Assembly: GCF_030689645.1 (NCBI RefSeq)
Contig: NZ_JAUYFU010000020.1
Coordinates: 1-64,000 of the forward strand
Direction of reading: 5' to 3'
Source: Humidesulfovibrio sp.
GTDB lineage: Bacteria; Desulfobacterota; Desulfovibrionia; Desulfovibrionales; Desulfovibrionaceae
DNA length: 64,000 nucleotides
Shown here one piece after another: positions 1 through 10,873 of the stretch. Each line of letters begins with the position of its first letter. Position 1 is the stretch's first letter. The position numbers were made by a program, and so were the translations under genes. Below the pieces are notes generated by a model. The model saw nothing but the letters and a program-made list of their open reading frames with translations, ran no database searches and was not told the origin of the DNA.

Positions 1-576
1 GTGGCTGCCGCCACCACGTCTGGAGATGAGACCGCCTTTGTCCAAGCTGGCGGTTGCCGGGTCGGTGTGTCTTTTAGCGCTTGCGCTAATCTCCCGGTCA
101 TGTCTACCGTGGGCCGACACGAGTTGCATTTCTGCGAGAAAGGCGGGCCTGGCGCTTAACGCAGGTCCATCTTTGGAGGATTTGCGGCGAGTGCTCTTTA
201 TTCGGCTTTCTTGGCTTCCCGGCTTTCGAGTCGGGTGAGGCTGAAAACGAGGGCATGGCAGCAGGGTCGGCGAGAAAAGCGAGATCTTTCTGGCAAAGCG
301 CGATTGGCGTCTCGCTTTTGGAGCGCGCCGGCGTATGGTTGGATGGCAAGGGTTCGTCTTGAACCAGGCCCGGACGCTGATGACGACGGCGCTGGCAGGC
401 TTAAGGTTGCACTTGGGCCCTAGGGCTTCAGGCGCCAGAAGTGCCCGGCGTTGCCGCCCAGGGTTTCCGGCCGCAGCGCCCCTGGTCCGCATCGGCAATA
501 TGAGCGACAAGCACTACCGAGGGCAGCCCTTGCTGGCGCTCCCTCTCAATCCCCTGAAACAGGGCAAGGATATATC
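1..576. other. Leader region with no supported gene
   Basis: About 575 bases precede the first convincing gene. Short open frames run through it on both strands, but none has a recognisable protein or a well-placed ribosome-binding site. The one notable element is a 26-codon frame from the ATG at 500 to the TGA at 578-580. That stop overlaps the ATG of the next gene in an ATGA arrangement, and the frame begins with the same 11 bases (ATGAGCGACAA) as the downstream gene. It may be a leader peptide or a chance duplication. I see no good Shine-Dalgarno sequence in front of it. Confidence 0.4.
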
Positions 577-1467
577 ATGAGCGACAATAATCTCCTGGTG
601 GGATCGTATGTGACGAACGAGAAGGCGCCTGACTGGGGCGTGGGCAAAATCGTGGAGCTGAGGGACGGAGGGAACTGGCGGGTGCTCTTTGAGTATTCCG
701 GAGTGAAGATAATGCCTTCCGCCAGCCTTGCTTCGTTCTCTCCTCCGCATAATCATCCGTTGCTGAAGAATGTTACTCCGGCCACGGACCTTTCGGGCGC
801 CAAGTCCTTTGCGGTCATGGAGAATGATTTTGCGGTGCAATTCAAGAACGGCGGCTTTGAAGATCCTGAGTATCTCAAGGAAGAGCGGACCTACAAGGTT
901 GAAGCCTCCGACACCTTGCGGGCCCTGTGCTCCAAAGAGGAGCTTGATGCGCTGATCCAGGCGGGCGATTATGCCGAGGTGTGCGCCCGTGCAACGCGGC
1001 CTGTCACCAAAACGAACCTGCTTTTTGCCATTGAAGTCATCAAGCTGGCGGACGGGCTGAAGCGTGTGCCGGAAGCGCAAAAGCTGTTCGCTACGCGTTT
1101 TTATTCGTTGCTGCATGGCGCAGGGGAGATCTCGGAAAGGTTCAACGCGTACACCGAAGCGCTGGATAAGTTGGATGCCTGCAAATGGCCTGTTGCGACA
1201 TATCCCCTGTTCCTGTTCAAGCCTGAGGAATATCCTTTTGTGAAGCCCCGCTATATTACCGAGGCCGCCAAGGCCTATTCCTACGATATCAAATATGAGG
1301 TGCATCCCAGCTGGAAAAGCTACTCCAGCATCATCGCCTTTGTTCATTATGTGGCTGGTGCGTTGGAGCGCCGGGGCAAGCTCAAGCCGCGCGACTTCAT
1401 CGACGTCCAGGGTTTCATCTGGAGCTCCTTGCACGCCTCCCTGGCCCCCAAGAAAAAGGTGGCCTAG
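577..1467 (+). CDS. DUF3553-type N-terminal domain protein of unknown function
   Basis: The frame encodes 296 residues starting at the ATG at 577, preceded by AAGGA about seven bases upstream. An earlier in-frame start would add 42 residues of low-complexity sequence, so the later one is chosen. Residues about 8-45 carry a WGVGKIVEL...WRVLFEYSG stretch, which resembles the small beta-rich DUF3553 module found beside helicases and in stand-alone proteins. The remaining ~250 residues look helical and soluble and I do not recognise them. There is no signal peptide or membrane segment. The gene appears monocistronic, with a strong terminator downstream at 1653-1683. The DUF3553 match is from memory; the function is unknown. 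Confidence 0.75.
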   Translation: MSDNNLLVGSYVTNEKAPDWGVGKIVELRDGGNWRVLFEYSGVKIMPSASLASFSPPHNHPLLKNVTPATDLSGAKSFAVMENDFAVQFKNGGFEDPEYLKEERTYKVEASDTLRALCSKEELDALIQAGDYAEVCARATRPVTKTNLLFAIEVIKLADGLKRVPEAQKLFATRFYSLLHGAGEISERFNAYTEALDKLDACKWPVATYPLFLFKPEEYPFVKPRYITEAAKAYSYDIKYEVHPSWKSYSSIIAFVHYVAGALERRGKLKPRDFIDVQGFIWSSLHASLAPKKKVA

Positions 1468-1973
1468 CGCAGGGGCCCTGCCGGGGCGGAACCGCCTTGA
1501 AACCGAGGAGTGATCCAGGCGCTGATGGACTTCCCCGCCCGCATGGGTTTCGCCATCGGAAGCTAGGGGCCGGTCCAGGTTGCAGCAAGCGGGGGCGGCT
1601 GCTCCAGCGTGCAGCAGGTCGCTGACGATTTAGAATATCTACGCAGATTCAGGCGGTCAGGGGAAACCCTGGCCGCTTTTTTTGCCCGGCGCTTTGCTCT
1701 CGCCTGTTTTGCCGCCGCCGCCTGTGCCAATGAGAAGCCGCTGGCCTTGAGCTCCCCCGCTTGCTCCTGCCAGTACTTTTCGGTAGATGTGCGTATGAGG
1801 TCAGAAGCACGTTTTGGCCCGCCATGAAGGTCTGCGCACACTCGCCGCGCCCCTGTTCTTTCAGCCTGGCCCCGTCGCTTAGGGATACTGCCGGTTTGTT
1901 TTCGCAGCCGGAGAGAGGGACGCGTAAGGCCGTCTTGCATCGTGCATCCTCTGCACCCGCCAAGGAGCTCCAT
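1468..1973. other. Intergenic region holding a terminator
   Basis: About 500 bases lie between the DUF3553 gene and the DUF2254 gene. They contain one clear intrinsic terminator at 1653-1683. The minus-strand frame of 199 codons over 1563-2162 overlaps the start of the next gene and has no recognisable protein, so it is treated as a shadow. The 5' part of the longer plus-strand frame (1761-1973) lacks family similarity and is assigned to the leader of the DUF2254 gene. Confidence 0.5.
1653..1683 (+). terminator. Rho-independent terminator
   Basis: A ten-base stem (GCGGTCAGGG with CCCTGGCCGC, one non-Watson-Crick position) closes a four-base loop and is followed immediately by seven T residues. 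It lies 185 bases after the DUF3553 gene stop and ends that transcription unit. Confidence 0.85.
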
Positions 1974-3353
1974 ATGGCCTGGAACCGATGGTACAGCATG
2001 ATGAGCAACCTCCGGTCCTCGATCTGGGTTGTCCCGATCATCTCCTTGATTGCAGCGGCGACGCTGAAGCGTTTGGCGGAAAAGCTGGGCGGCTGGATGG
2101 TGGACCAGGGCTATTATGACCTGAAGGTGGCGTTCTTCGGATTGAACCGGGAAGAGGCGCACGCTTTCCTTGACCGCATATTCTCCATCAACATGGCGTG
2201 CCTGGTGTTCACCTTCGGCTCGCTTCTGGTGGCGATCCAGGTGGCGGGCGGGCAGTACACGCCGCGGATCATCGCCACCACGCTGCTCCGCGACAAGGTC
2301 ATCCGCTCCATTGTCGGGCTGTTCGCCTTCACCCTGCTATGGACCAACAGGGCGATGATGCAGCTTGGGTTTGACCCCAATGTTCCGCAACTACAGGTCT
2401 TTCTGGCCGGCATGTTCGGTGTGGCCAGCCTCATCGCCTTCATCGTGCTCATCGACTATTGCGCGAAGCTGCTCCGTCCGGTGAGTCTTGTGGGCCGCGT
2501 CGGCCAGCAGGGAATCCAGGCCATACGGAACATCTATCCCAACCTGACCACCAACGTGCGCACTCCGCACGGTCATTATGGAAAGCGCGGCATGCCGCTG
2601 CCGCCCTGGCGCGCAGGCGGCGTGACCGCCGCCATGTCCCCGGCTGTGGAGCGCGGGCCGGCTGACCGCACCATCAGCCATGCCGGTCAATCCGCCATCG
2701 TGCTTGCTGTGAATCTGCAAAAGCTGGTGCATGAGGCGCAACGCGCCGACAGCATCATCGAGCTTGTCCCCCAGGTCGGCGACTTTGTGGCCGTGGACGA
2801 GCCCCTGTTCCGCGTGTACGGCAACGCAGAGTCCATCGACGCCAGCGTGTTGCGCACGCTTGTGGCTTTCGGCGCCGAGCGCACCATCGAGCAGGACCCG
2901 ATGTTTCCGTTCCGCATCGCGGTGGATATCTCCCTGAAGGCGCTGTCGCCTGCGATCAATGACCCCACCACGGCTGTGCTCGCCATCGACCAGCTGCATC
3001 GTCTGCTGCGCCAGGTGGGCGAGCGCTCCCTCCACGGTCAGGAAATGCTGGACAGCGCCGGGCGACCCCGGCTGATCTTCCGCACCCCGAACTGGGAGGA
3101 CTTCGTGCACATCACCTTCAGGGAGATACGCCATTGCGGCATCGGCAATCTGCAGGTGGTCCGCCGCTTGCGTGCTGTGATAGAGAATCTGCAGCAATCC
3201 CTGCCAGAACATCGGCATCCCGCGCTGCTTATTGAACTGGAGCTTCTTGATCGGGCGGCGGAGCGGCAATACGAATTCCCGGAGGATCTCGCCCTGGCCA
3301 GAATAGCTGACTCCCAAGGCCTGGGAGGTTCCTCGGGATCTTCGGAGAACTGA
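1974..3353 (+). CDS. DUF2254 family membrane protein
   Basis: The protein has 459 residues. The ATG at 1974 is chosen because AAGGAG lies six bases upstream and the family similarity begins here. Four hydrophobic segments are visible at about residues 17-32, 72-92, 108-126 and 142-163, followed by a long soluble C-terminal half. Features I associate with DUF2254 are present: the segment [14 protein letters not shown] after the second membrane helix and the AINDPTTAV motif in the C-terminal part. The family is broadly distributed in bacterial inner membranes and its function is unestablished. The gene stands alone, with a terminator upstream and an unrelated kinase downstream on the same strand. 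Confidence 0.85.
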   Translation: MAWNRWYSMMSNLRSSIWVVPIISLIAAATLKRLAEKLGGWMVDQGYYDLKVAFFGLNREEAHAFLDRIFSINMACLVFTFGSLLVAIQVAGGQYTPRIIATTLLRDKVIRSIVGLFAFTLLWTNRAMMQLGFDPNVPQLQVFLAGMFGVASLIAFIVLIDYCAKLLRPVSLVGRVGQQGIQAIRNIYPNLTTNVRTPHGHYGKRGMPLPPWRAGGVTAAMSPAVERGPADRTISHAGQSAIVLAVNLQKLVHEAQRADSIIELVPQVGDFVAVDEPLFRVYGNAESIDASVLRTLVAFGAERTIEQDPMFPFRIAVDISLKALSPAINDPTTAVLAIDQLHRLLRQVGERSLHGQEMLDSAGRPRLIFRTPNWEDFVHITFREIRHCGIGNLQVVRRLRAVIENLQQSLPEHRHPALLIELELLDRAAERQYEFPEDLALARIADSQGLGGSSGSSEN

Positions 3354-3541
3354 ACAGCCGCCTGGGAGGCTGGCGCAGATGTTGTTGCTGGGCGCGCTTT
3401 CGGCGCAGCCAGACGAGAAACCCTTGTGCTGTGTTCGTCGTAGGGATATGGAGTAGCAATCCTGATAAGGTCAGTGTTGCAAGCCCAGCCGGTCCACGTG
3501 GCGCCGGAGTCGGCAAAAGGCTTCACTGCCGGGCGGTTCCC

Positions 3542-6500
3542 ATGGCCATGCGTCGCCTTGGCTTACCCATATTCCTCCTTTCGGCAGTCGGCGTGGCGCT
3601 GTTCTCCTGGTGGCTAGCCCTGCGCGTGGACAAAGACATGCGCGAAGAGCAGTTGGCCACCGCCAAGCTCGTCTCCCAGCTTATCTCCCGCGACCACCTC
3701 GCCGCGCTGAATCTGAGTCCCGCAGCCCCTGCCCCCAGAGAGCCCGGTCTACTCCACCTTCAGCTCGATACCATCCGCCGCACCCTGCCCGGCTGCAGCC
3801 GAGTGCTGCTGCTGGGGCAGTGGGCCACGGGCGCGCCCGCCTTGCTGGCTCAGTCCGTGGGGGGAGAGCCCCTTTCGTCCCGCAGCGTCGCGCCTCTGGC
3901 CGAGAAAGACAACGAGGCCCTGGCTCTGGCCTTTTCCAGCGGGCAGGCCAGCGTCATCGGCCCATTGGACGAGGATGGCCGACAACGGGTGGGGGTGTAC
4001 ATGCCCCTGGCCGGAGCTGGCTCCATGTCCCTGGCCCTTGGGTTGCACCTGGACGCGGAAAACTGGTCCATGGAGCGCGCCGGGCGCATGGCCCTGCCCT
4101 TGGGCATGCTGGTGCTGGGATTGGGTCTGGTGCTTTGGCTGCTCGGCGCTTCCGAGGGGGGGGTGCCCAGGGCGCGGCCTGTCATGTGGCTGCTGCTGCC
4201 CCCGGTGCTGCTCATGGTTGTGGTGCTGGTGGTGGGCTTTGGCGCCCTGTTGCGCTATCGCGAGCATGAACGCATGCGCGAATCCATACAGCAGAACGTG
4301 CACGACCTCTCCCAGGCCTTCCAGAGAACCATGCTTCTGCAGGGGGCGCACCTGCGGGCGATTCTGGGCGGCATCGTGTACGCCGAGGCCAAGACGCTGC
4401 CGCCGCTTCTGAAGGCGCAGGACGCGGAAGCCCTGTGGGCCATGCATGAGCAGCTCTACAGCAATCTGCTCCATGAGCACGGCTTCACGCATATGTATTT
4501 CATCAGCTTGGACGGAACCTGCATTTTGCGCATGCACGCGAAGGCGATCCGCGGCGACCGCATTGACCGCAAGGTCTTTCAGACGGCTCAAAGCACCGGG
4601 CAGGCCGTTGCTGGCATCGAGCTTGGGCGAATGGGCTCCTACACCCTGCGCGCCGTGCAGCCCGTGTATTGGCGCGGAGCCTGCGTGGGCTACATGGAGA
4701 TCGGCAAGGAGATAGAGGACTTGGTCCATGCCATGCGCGGCGAGCAGACCACGGAGCTGGCCGTGCTGGTGCGCAAGGACCACCTTGAGCAGGGACGTTG
4801 GGAAGAGAGCATGCGCCGCTCCAACCGCAACAGCGACTGGAACACCATGGAGCGCGAGGTGCTGTCCTACAGCACCATGGGCTTTTTGCCGCCCGAGGTC
4901 ACTGCAGCCCTCAAGGGCGTCGGAAATTCTGAAGTCTCGATGCTTGAAGTCAAAACCATGGGCCGCGACTGGATCCTGTCCTCTTTCCCCCTTCCCGATG
5001 TGGTGGGCCGGGGCGACGCCCGGATGCTGGTCATGCAGGACATCAGCGCGGTCAAGGCTGAATTCCGGCGTCTGACGGTGCTGGCCGGAGCAGGCCTGGG
5101 CGGCCTGCTGGTCCTGCTGTTCGCCCTCGTCTTCGTGCTATTGCGCCGCACGGACCAGGGCATACTCCTGCGGGAAATCGCCCTGCGCCAAAGCGAGGAC
5201 CGCGCCCGCAAGCTATCCCGCGCCGTGGAGCAGAGCCCGGTGACGGTGGTCATCACCGATCTTGCGGGCACCATCGAATATGTGAACCCCAAGTTCACGC
5301 AGACCACGGGCTACACGCCGGAGGAGGCCCTGGGCCAGAACCCGCGCATCCTGAAGTCTGGAGACATGCCCTCCGAGGACTACCGCGAGATGTGGACGGC
5401 CATAAGCTCCGGGCGCGAGTGGCGCGGCGAGTTCAAGAATCGTCGAAAGGACGGTGCGGTTTACTGGGAATTCACCTCGGTTTCGGCCATACGCAACCAG
5501 GCCGGGGACATCACCCACTACCTGGCCGTGAAGGAGGACATCACCGAACGCAAGGAGGTGGAGCAGGCCCTGCGGGAGAGCGAGGCGCGTTTCCGCAGAC
5601 TCTTCAGCTCCTCCACCGTGCCCATGGCCTATCTGGGCGGCGATGGCGGCATCCAGGACCTGAACGACCGCTTCTTCCTGGTTTTCGGCTACTCCAGGGA
5701 TGAACTGTCCACCATTGAGGACTGGTCGCTCCTGGCTCAGCCTGACCCGGCATACCGCAAGCAGGCCATAGCCCAGTGGCGCAGGGCCGTCGCCAAGGCT
5801 ATGGAGACAGGAGCCGACATCGAGGCCCAGGAGTACCGCGTCACCTGCAAGGACGGAAAGGAGCGCATCGTCGTGGTTTCCGGGATTCTGCTGGACGGCG
5901 GAATGCTGTTGAGCTTCTACGACATCACAGAGCGCAAAAAGGCCGAGGACGAGGCTCGCGAGCTGGCCGAGCGTCTGCACAAGATCGCCAGCCGCGTGCC
6001 CGGCATGGTGTTTCAGTATCTGCGCCGGCCTGACGGCACCGCCTGCTTCCCCTATGTCAGCGAGGGCATCCGCGAGATCTACCGCGTGGAGCCTGAGGAC
6101 GTGCGGCAGAGCAGCGCCATGGCGGTCCGGGCTGTCGACCCCGACGACCTGCCCCTGCTTGAGGCGTCCATCCTTGAGAGCGCACAAAGCCTTAATCCCT
6201 GGCAATTGGAATACCGCGTGCGCTTTCCGGACGGGGGGGTGCGTTGGCTGGCCGGCAACGCCGTGCCCCAGCGCGAGCCGGACGGGGGCACCCTCTGGCA
6301 CGGCTTTCTTTCCGACATAACCGAGCGCCGCGCGGGTCAGGAGGCCTTGCGCCAGAGCGAGCAGACACTGCGCGATCTTTACGAGCACGCGCCCGTGGGC
6401 ATCTTCCGCTCCACCCCGGAAGGCCGCTACCTTGAGGTGAACCGCTACTACGCCAGTATCTTCGGGTACGACAGCCCGGCGGAGATGGTGGGCAGCGTCA

Positions 6501-9500
6501 CTTCCATCGCCACGCAGATCTACCGAAATCCGGCGGACCGGCAACGGCTCATGGAGGCTCTGGACCAAAAGGGCGAAGTGCTGAACTACGAGGTGGAGCG
6601 AAGGACGCGCAACGGCGAGGTGCGCTGGGTCTCCTTAAGCATCCGCGCCGTGCGCGGCGCCGGCGGCGAAGTGACGCACATGGACGGATTCTGCTCGGAC
6701 ATCACCGAACAGAAGCTGGCCCAGCAGGCTTTGGTCGAGAGCGAGAGCCGCTTCCGCATGCTGTTCGAGAATTCGCCCGTGGCCTACCAGTCTCTCGACG
6801 AGAACGGCTGTTATGTGGATGTCAACGAGCAGTATACGTTTCTCCTGGGTTACTCCCGTGAGGAGCTTTTGGGCCGCCGCTTCAGGGATTTTCTGGCCCC
6901 GGAGTCCTCGGAGCGTTTTGACCGCAGCTTTTCCGAGTTCTTGTTCACCGGGCAGAGTGCCGGCGAATCGCGCCTGAGGCACAAGGATGGCCGGACCATT
7001 GTCGTCATGTTGGAAGCGCGTGTGCAGCGCGACACCTCGGGCCGGTTCCTGCGCACCCACTGCGTGCTTTATAATATAACCGAGCGTACGGAGATGGAGG
7101 CCGCCCTGCGCGAGGCCACCGAGCGCCACCAGCGCATCGCCGATACCGCGCCCCTGGTGCTGTATGACTTTGTGCAGGATGAGAACGGAGAGAGCTGGTA
7201 CCAGTACCTGAGCCCTCGCTTCAGCGAGATCTTCGAGGTGGAGCCTTCGGCTGTGCTGGACAGCCGCCTGGGCATCGAGCCCTGGGTGGAGCCGGGGGAC
7301 CTCCCGCGCTTTCAGGATGCGGCCCGCGTGTCTTTGGCCACGGGCGGCGTCTTCAACGTCGAGGTGCGCATCGTCCCGCCGTCCCGCAGGATGAAGTGGG
7401 TGCATCTCATGTCCCTGCCGCGCAAGCTGGAAGGCACGCCCTTGACTGTGTGGAGCGGGTTCATGCTCGACATCACCCTGCGCAAGAACATGGAGGAGCG
7501 CGTGCTTGAGGCCAGCAGGCAGCTTGAACTCACCACCGCCCATGCAGAGGCCCTGGCCGCCCAGGCCGAGGCGGCAAGCCGCGCCAAGGGCGAGTTTTTG
7601 GCCAACATGAGCCACGAGATCAGGACGCCCATGAACGCGGTCATCGGCATGACGCACCTGGCGCTGACCACCGATCTTTCGCCAAAGCAGCGAGACTATT
7701 TGAACAAGATCGATCGCGCGGCGCGCTCGCTGCTGGGCATCCTGAACGACATTCTGGACTTCTCCAAGGTGGAGGCGGGCATGCTTACGGTGGAGGCCGT
7801 AGATTTCGACCTTGACCTTGTGATGGACGACCTCGCCGGGCTGTTGGCCGTGAAGGCCCACGAAAAGGGCCTGGAGCTTTTGCTCGATGTGGCTGGCGAC
7901 GTCCCTCGCAGGCTCACGGGCGACCCCCTGCGCCTGGGCCAGGTGCTGGTGAATCTCGCGGGCAACGCCGTGAAGTTCACCCAAGCGGGCGAGGTGCGCA
8001 TCGCCGTGACCTCGCTGCCCTCGCCAGCGCCGGAGCAGGCCCGGCTGGCCTTCGCCGTGCGCGATACGGGCATAGGCATGACGCCGGAGCAGCAGGCCAA
8101 TCTCTTTCAGGCCTTCACCCAGGCCGACGCGTCAACCACGCGGCGTTTTGGCGGCACCGGTCTCGGGCTGTCCATCTCGCGCAGGCTGGTGGAGCTCATG
8201 GGCGGCGACATCACAGTGACCAGCCAGCCGGGCCAGGGCAGCGAGTTCCGCTTTGAACTCACCCTGCCCCTGGCGGCGGAGCAGGGCCGCGTGGCCGCGC
8301 CGCAATCATTGGCGGGCAGGCGCGTGCTGGTGGTGGACGACAGCCGCTCGGCTCGTGAGATAATGGCCGCTGGGCTGCGCCGCCTGGGCCTGCAGACGGA
8401 ATTGGCCTCAGGCGGGAAGGAGGCTTTGGCTCTGCTTGCCGAAGCGGCCAAGGCCCCTGGCGGCAAGCCGTTTGAGCTGGTTCTGCTGGACTGGCGCATG
8501 CCGGGCATGGACGGAGTGGAAACGGCGCGGCGCATGCGCGAGGATGCCGGGATTTCTCCACAGCCCGCCGTGGTCATGCTGACGGCCCATGACCGCGAGG
8601 CTTTGGCCCGCCTGCCGGAGAGCGGCCTGGCCAGCGCGCTGCTCATGAAGCCTGTGGGGCAGTCGCTTCTGCTCAACACCCTGGTGGAGGTCTTCGGCGG
8701 CAAGGCTGTGACCCCTTCTCTGGCGGCGTTGCCCCTGGACCCCGGCGCTTGGTCGGCTTTGAAGGGTTTGCGCGTGCTCTTGGTGGAGGACAACGAGATC
8801 AACCAGCAGGTGGGGCAGGGGATTTTGGAGCGCGTGGGCGTGGCGGTGACCTTGGCGAGCGATGGCGAGACGGCGTTGGCGCTCCTGGCTGTGCAGCCCT
8901 TCGACGTTGTGCTCATGGATATTCAAATGCCTGGCATGGACGGCTTCGAAGCCACCCGGCGCATGCGAGAGAACGAGGCGCTGCGCGCCTTGCCGGTCAT
9001 CGCCATGACGGCCCACGCCCTGGCCTCGGACCGGGAGCGCACCCACGCCGCAGGCATGTGCGACCATGTGACCAAGCCCATCGATCCCCTGACGCTGTAT
9101 AGGGCCCTTGCCAGGCACGTGCGGAGCATTGAACCGGGCGGCGAGGAGTCTTCGCCTGTTCTTGGGGAGGCGGCTGCGGAGGCCCCAGCGGCAGATTTTT
9201 TGGCGGCCCGTCTTGTTGAGAGGCTGCCGGACGTGGATGTTGGCGACGCCCTGGACCGTCTGGGCGGGGACGCGGAGCTGTATCGCGATCTTCTGAGGCA
9301 CTTCTCCGTCCAGTATGCCGACTGTCCGGCGCAGCTGCGCCAGGCGGTCCAGGCCGGGGACCTTGTGGGAGCCCGGTTCCTTACCCACAGCCTGCGCGGC
9401 GTGGCCGCCAATCTTGGCGCGCGGGCAGTAATTCCCGCTGCAACAGCGCTGGAGCGCGCCCTGGCCGAGGGCGCGGACGAGGCTTCGCTTCTGGATCTGT

Positions 9501-9832
9501 GCGCTGGCGTGGGGCAGGCCTTGTCCGCCCTTTTGTCCGCCCTGCAAACGCTGGATGCCGGAACCGCGACTCCGCCGGATGCGGTTTTGCCGACGGCAGA
9601 GCCTTCGGCCCCGGCAGAACGCCGCGCAGCCCTGGAGTCCCTGATTCTGGCCCTGCGGTCCCGCAGGCCCAGGGCCTGTGCGGTCGCGTTGCGCGCCTTG
9701 CGCGCCCTGAGCTGGGCGCGATCTGATGCCGCAGCGGTGGAGGCCATCGCCGCCTTTGCCGGGCATTTTCAGTATGCCGAGGCGCTGGCAGGGGCCGAGG
9801 CGATGCTGAATTCCCTGAAGGAGGGCGTCTGA
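3542..9832 (+). CDS. Giant hybrid histidine kinase, 6 PAS, 2 REC, Hpt
   Basis: This is an inner-membrane phosphorelay kinase of about 2096 residues. Membrane segments lie near residues 6-24, 182-203, 215-238 and 512-535, with extracytoplasmic sensor regions between them. Six PAS domains follow, starting near 559, 683, 813, 943, 1071 and 1195, most closed by a DITER-type linker. The phosphoacceptor His is near 1358 (NMSHEIRTP), with N- and G-boxes after it (DTGIGM near 1508). Two receiver domains have Asp near 1650 and 1793. A C-terminal Hpt domain has His near 1949 (THSLRG). All relay residues are present. The start is uncertain because no good ribosome-binding site precedes it; the ATG at 3548 is equally possible. 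A receiver protein follows one base after the stop. The ligand is unknown. Confidence 0.93.
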   Translation: MAMRRLGLPIFLLSAVGVALFSWWLALRVDKDMREEQLATAKLVSQLISRDHLAALNLSPAAPAPREPGLLHLQLDTIRRTLPGCSRVLLLGQWATGAPALLAQSVGGEPLSSRSVAPLAEKDNEALALAFSSGQASVIGPLDEDGRQRVGVYMPLAGAGSMSLALGLHLDAENWSMERAGRMALPLGMLVLGLGLVLWLLGASEGGVPRARPVMWLLLPPVLLMVVVLVVGFGALLRYREHERMRESIQQNVHDLSQAFQRTMLLQGAHLRAILGGIVYAEAKTLPPLLKAQDAEALWAMHEQLYSNLLHEHGFTHMYFISLDGTCILRMHAKAIRGDRIDRKVFQTAQSTGQAVAGIELGRMGSYTLRAVQPVYWRGACVGYMEIGKEIEDLVHAMRGEQTTELAVLVRKDHLEQGRWEESMRRSNRNSDWNTMEREVLSYSTMGFLPPEVTAALKGVGNSEVSMLEVKTMGRDWILSSFPLPDVVGRGDARMLVMQDISAVKAEFRRLTVLAGAGLGGLLVLLFALVFVLLRRTDQGILLREIALRQSEDRARKLSRAVEQSPVTVVITDLAGTIEYVNPKFTQTTGYTPEEALGQNPRILKSGDMPSEDYREMWTAISSGREWRGEFKNRRKDGAVYWEFTSVSAIRNQAGDITHYLAVKEDITERKEVEQALRESEARFRRLFSSSTVPMAYLGGDGGIQDLNDRFFLVFGYSRDELSTIEDWSLLAQPDPAYRKQAIAQWRRAVAKAMETGADIEAQEYRVTCKDGKERIVVVSGILLDGGMLLSFYDITERKKAEDEARELAERLHKIASRVPGMVFQYLRRPDGTACFPYVSEGIREIYRVEPEDVRQSSAMAVRAVDPDDLPLLEASILESAQSLNPWQLEYRVRFPDGGVRWLAGNAVPQREPDGGTLWHGFLSDITERRAGQEALRQSEQTLRDLYEHAPVGIFRSTPEGRYLEVNRYYASIFGYDSPAEMVGSVTSIATQIYRNPADRQRLMEALDQKGEVLNYEVERRTRNGEVRWVSLSIRAVRGAGGEVTHMDGFCSDITEQKLAQQALVESESRFRMLFENSPVAYQSLDENGCYVDVNEQYTFLLGYSREELLGRRFRDFLAPESSERFDRSFSEFLFTGQSAGESRLRHKDGRTIVVMLEARVQRDTSGRFLRTHCVLYNITERTEMEAALREATERHQRIADTAPLVLYDFVQDENGESWYQYLSPRFSEIFEVEPSAVLDSRLGIEPWVEPGDLPRFQDAARVSLATGGVFNVEVRIVPPSRRMKWVHLMSLPRKLEGTPLTVWSGFMLDITLRKNMEERVLEASRQLELTTAHAEALAAQAEAASRAKGEFLANMSHEIRTPMNAVIGMTHLALTTDLSPKQRDYLNKIDRAARSLLGILNDILDFSKVEAGMLTVEAVDFDLDLVMDDLAGLLAVKAHEKGLELLLDVAGDVPRRLTGDPLRLGQVLVNLAGNAVKFTQAGEVRIAVTSLPSPAPEQARLAFAVRDTGIGMTPEQQANLFQAFTQADASTTRRFGGTGLGLSISRRLVELMGGDITVTSQPGQGSEFRFELTLPLAAEQGRVAAPQSLAGRRVLVVDDSRSAREIMAAGLRRLGLQTELASGGKEALALLAEAAKAPGGKPFELVLLDWRMPGMDGVETARRMREDAGISPQPAVVMLTAHDREALARLPESGLASALLMKPVGQSLLLNTLVEVFGGKAVTPSLAALPLDPGAWSALKGLRVLLVEDNEINQQVGQGILERVGVAVTLASDGETALALLAVQPFDVVLMDIQMPGMDGFEATRRMRENEALRALPVIAMTAHALASDRERTHAAGMCDHVTKPIDPLTLYRALARHVRSIEPGGEESSPVLGEAAAEAPAADFLAARLVERLPDVDVGDALDRLGGDAELYRDLLRHFSVQYADCPAQLRQAVQAGDLVGARFLTHSLRGVAANLGARAVIPAATALERALAEGADEASLLDLCAGVGQALSALLSALQTLDAGTATPPDAVLPTAEPSAPAERRAALESLILALRSRRPRACAVALRALRALSWARSDAAAVEAIAAFAGHFQYAEALAGAEAMLNSLKEGV

Positions 9833-9833
9833 C

Positions 9834-10454
9834 GTGAGGTCCTTGCCGGAATGCGTGATTCTTGTGGTGGACGACGCCGAGATTAACCTGAGCATACTGA
9901 CTGAAGCCTTTGCCGACGAGTACGAGGTGGCCGTGGCCACCAATGGCCGCACCGCCCTTGAGGCCGTGGCCGACTCTCCGCCGGATCTCATTCTGCTGGA
10001 CGTGATGATGCCGGGCATGGATGGCTATGAAGTGTTGCGCAGGCTCAAGGAATACCCGGCCTGGGCGGATATTCCGGTGGTCTTTCTTACAGCCCTTTCC
10101 GATGTGGGGAGCAAGGCGCGCGGGTTTCGCCTGGGCGCGGTGGACTACGTGTCCCAGCCCATTGAGCTGGAGGAGGTGCGCGCCCGCGTTGCCACCCACC
10201 TTTCTCTGCTGCTGGCCCGGCGCGAACTGGCGCATCAGAACGAATTGCTAGAGGAGAAGGTGCGCGAGCGCACCCAGGAGCTCATCCTCACCCAGCAGGC
10301 GGCCATGGAGGGCCGGGGCAGCCAGTTCGATCCTGACCTGACCGATTTGTTTTTGACCATGCACGAGGAGTTTCGCTCGGTGGCCTTGGCCTTTATGGAG
10401 AACGAGGACGAGCGCCCCGGGCTTTTGGCCGCTTGCGGCGAGGCCGCTGTCTAG
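9834..10454 (+). CDS. Response regulator receiver protein with coiled-coil tail
   Basis: The protein has 206 residues. The GTG start at 9834 lies one base after the stop of the giant kinase, and GGAGGG about eight bases upstream, inside the kinase's last codons, supports it. Residues 6-120 form a CheY-like receiver with the acidic DD pair (VVDDAEIN), the phosphoacceptor Asp in LLDVMMPGMDG and the conserved Thr in FLTA. The usual Lys that follows appears to be replaced by Gln (SQPIE). A charged heptad-like segment (EKVRERTQEL) forms a coiled coil, and no output domain follows. It probably receives phosphate from, or acts with, the upstream kinase. Its 3' end overlaps the convergent receiver gene by four bases. 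Confidence 0.9.
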   Translation: MRSLPECVILVVDDAEINLSILTEAFADEYEVAVATNGRTALEAVADSPPDLILLDVMMPGMDGYEVLRRLKEYPAWADIPVVFLTALSDVGSKARGFRLGAVDYVSQPIELEEVRARVATHLSLLLARRELAHQNELLEEKVRERTQELILTQQAAMEGRGSQFDPDLTDLFLTMHEEFRSVALAFMENEDERPGLLAACGEAAV

Positions 10455-10873
10455 CCGGACAGGCGGGCCAGTTCGGCCACAAGGTTCTTGATGTCGTGCG
10501 GGCCCAGGGGCTTGGGCAGGAAGGCCAGCGGGCCGAGGGCCAGGGCCCGCTCCTGCGTCGCCGCGTCGGTGTAGGCGGAGGTGAAGGCCACAGGCGGCCC
10601 CTGGCGGTCTTGTATGGCCTGGGCCGTGGCGATGCCGTCCAGCTCCCCTTCCAGGTGGATGTCCAGCAGCACCAGGTCCGGCCTTTGGCTGTCCAGGGCG
10701 GCCAGGGCCTCCTCGCCCGAGGGCACACAGCTGACGACGCGATGCCCAAGCCCCCGCAGCATGCTTGCCAGGGCCAGGGCGATGATGCGCTCGTCCTCCA
10801 CAATCAGCACGGCGAGACTGTTCAGGATCTCTCCTCCGCCTGCGCGTTCGGAGGCTGCGAAGCCGTCAGGCAT
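10451..10873 (-). CDS. Response regulator, single receiver domain
   Basis: This is a single receiver domain, up to 140 residues long. The acidic pair (VEDE), the phosphoacceptor Asp in LLDIHLEG, the conserved Thr/Ser in FTSAY and the Lys in PKPLG are all visible. It is probably the partner of the HisKA_2 kinase directly upstream. The start is uncertain. The ATG at 10873 overlaps the kinase gene by 52 bases and adds about 17 non-conserved residues. A GGAGGAG box lies right at the kinase stop codon, so translation may start at the CTG or GTG codons a few bases after it, which would fit termination-reinitiation coupling. Receiver-only proteins with HisKA_2 partners are common. Confidence 0.85.
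   Translation of the reverse strand: MPDGFAASERAGGGEILNSLAVLIVEDERIIALALASMLRGLGHRVVSCVPSGEEALAALDSQRPDLVLLDIHLEGELDGIATAQAIQDRQGPPVAFTSAYTDAATQERALALGPLAFLPKPLGPHDIKNLVAELARLSG

Noticed and set aside
26-238. Short frame with a hydrophobic N-terminus at the window start
   Set aside because: The GGAG box lies directly against the ATG, composition is erratic and no homologous family is apparent.
1563-2162. A 199-codon minus-strand frame before the DUF2254 gene
   Set aside because: It overlaps the DUF2254 start, crosses a terminator and has no family similarity or ribosome-binding site.
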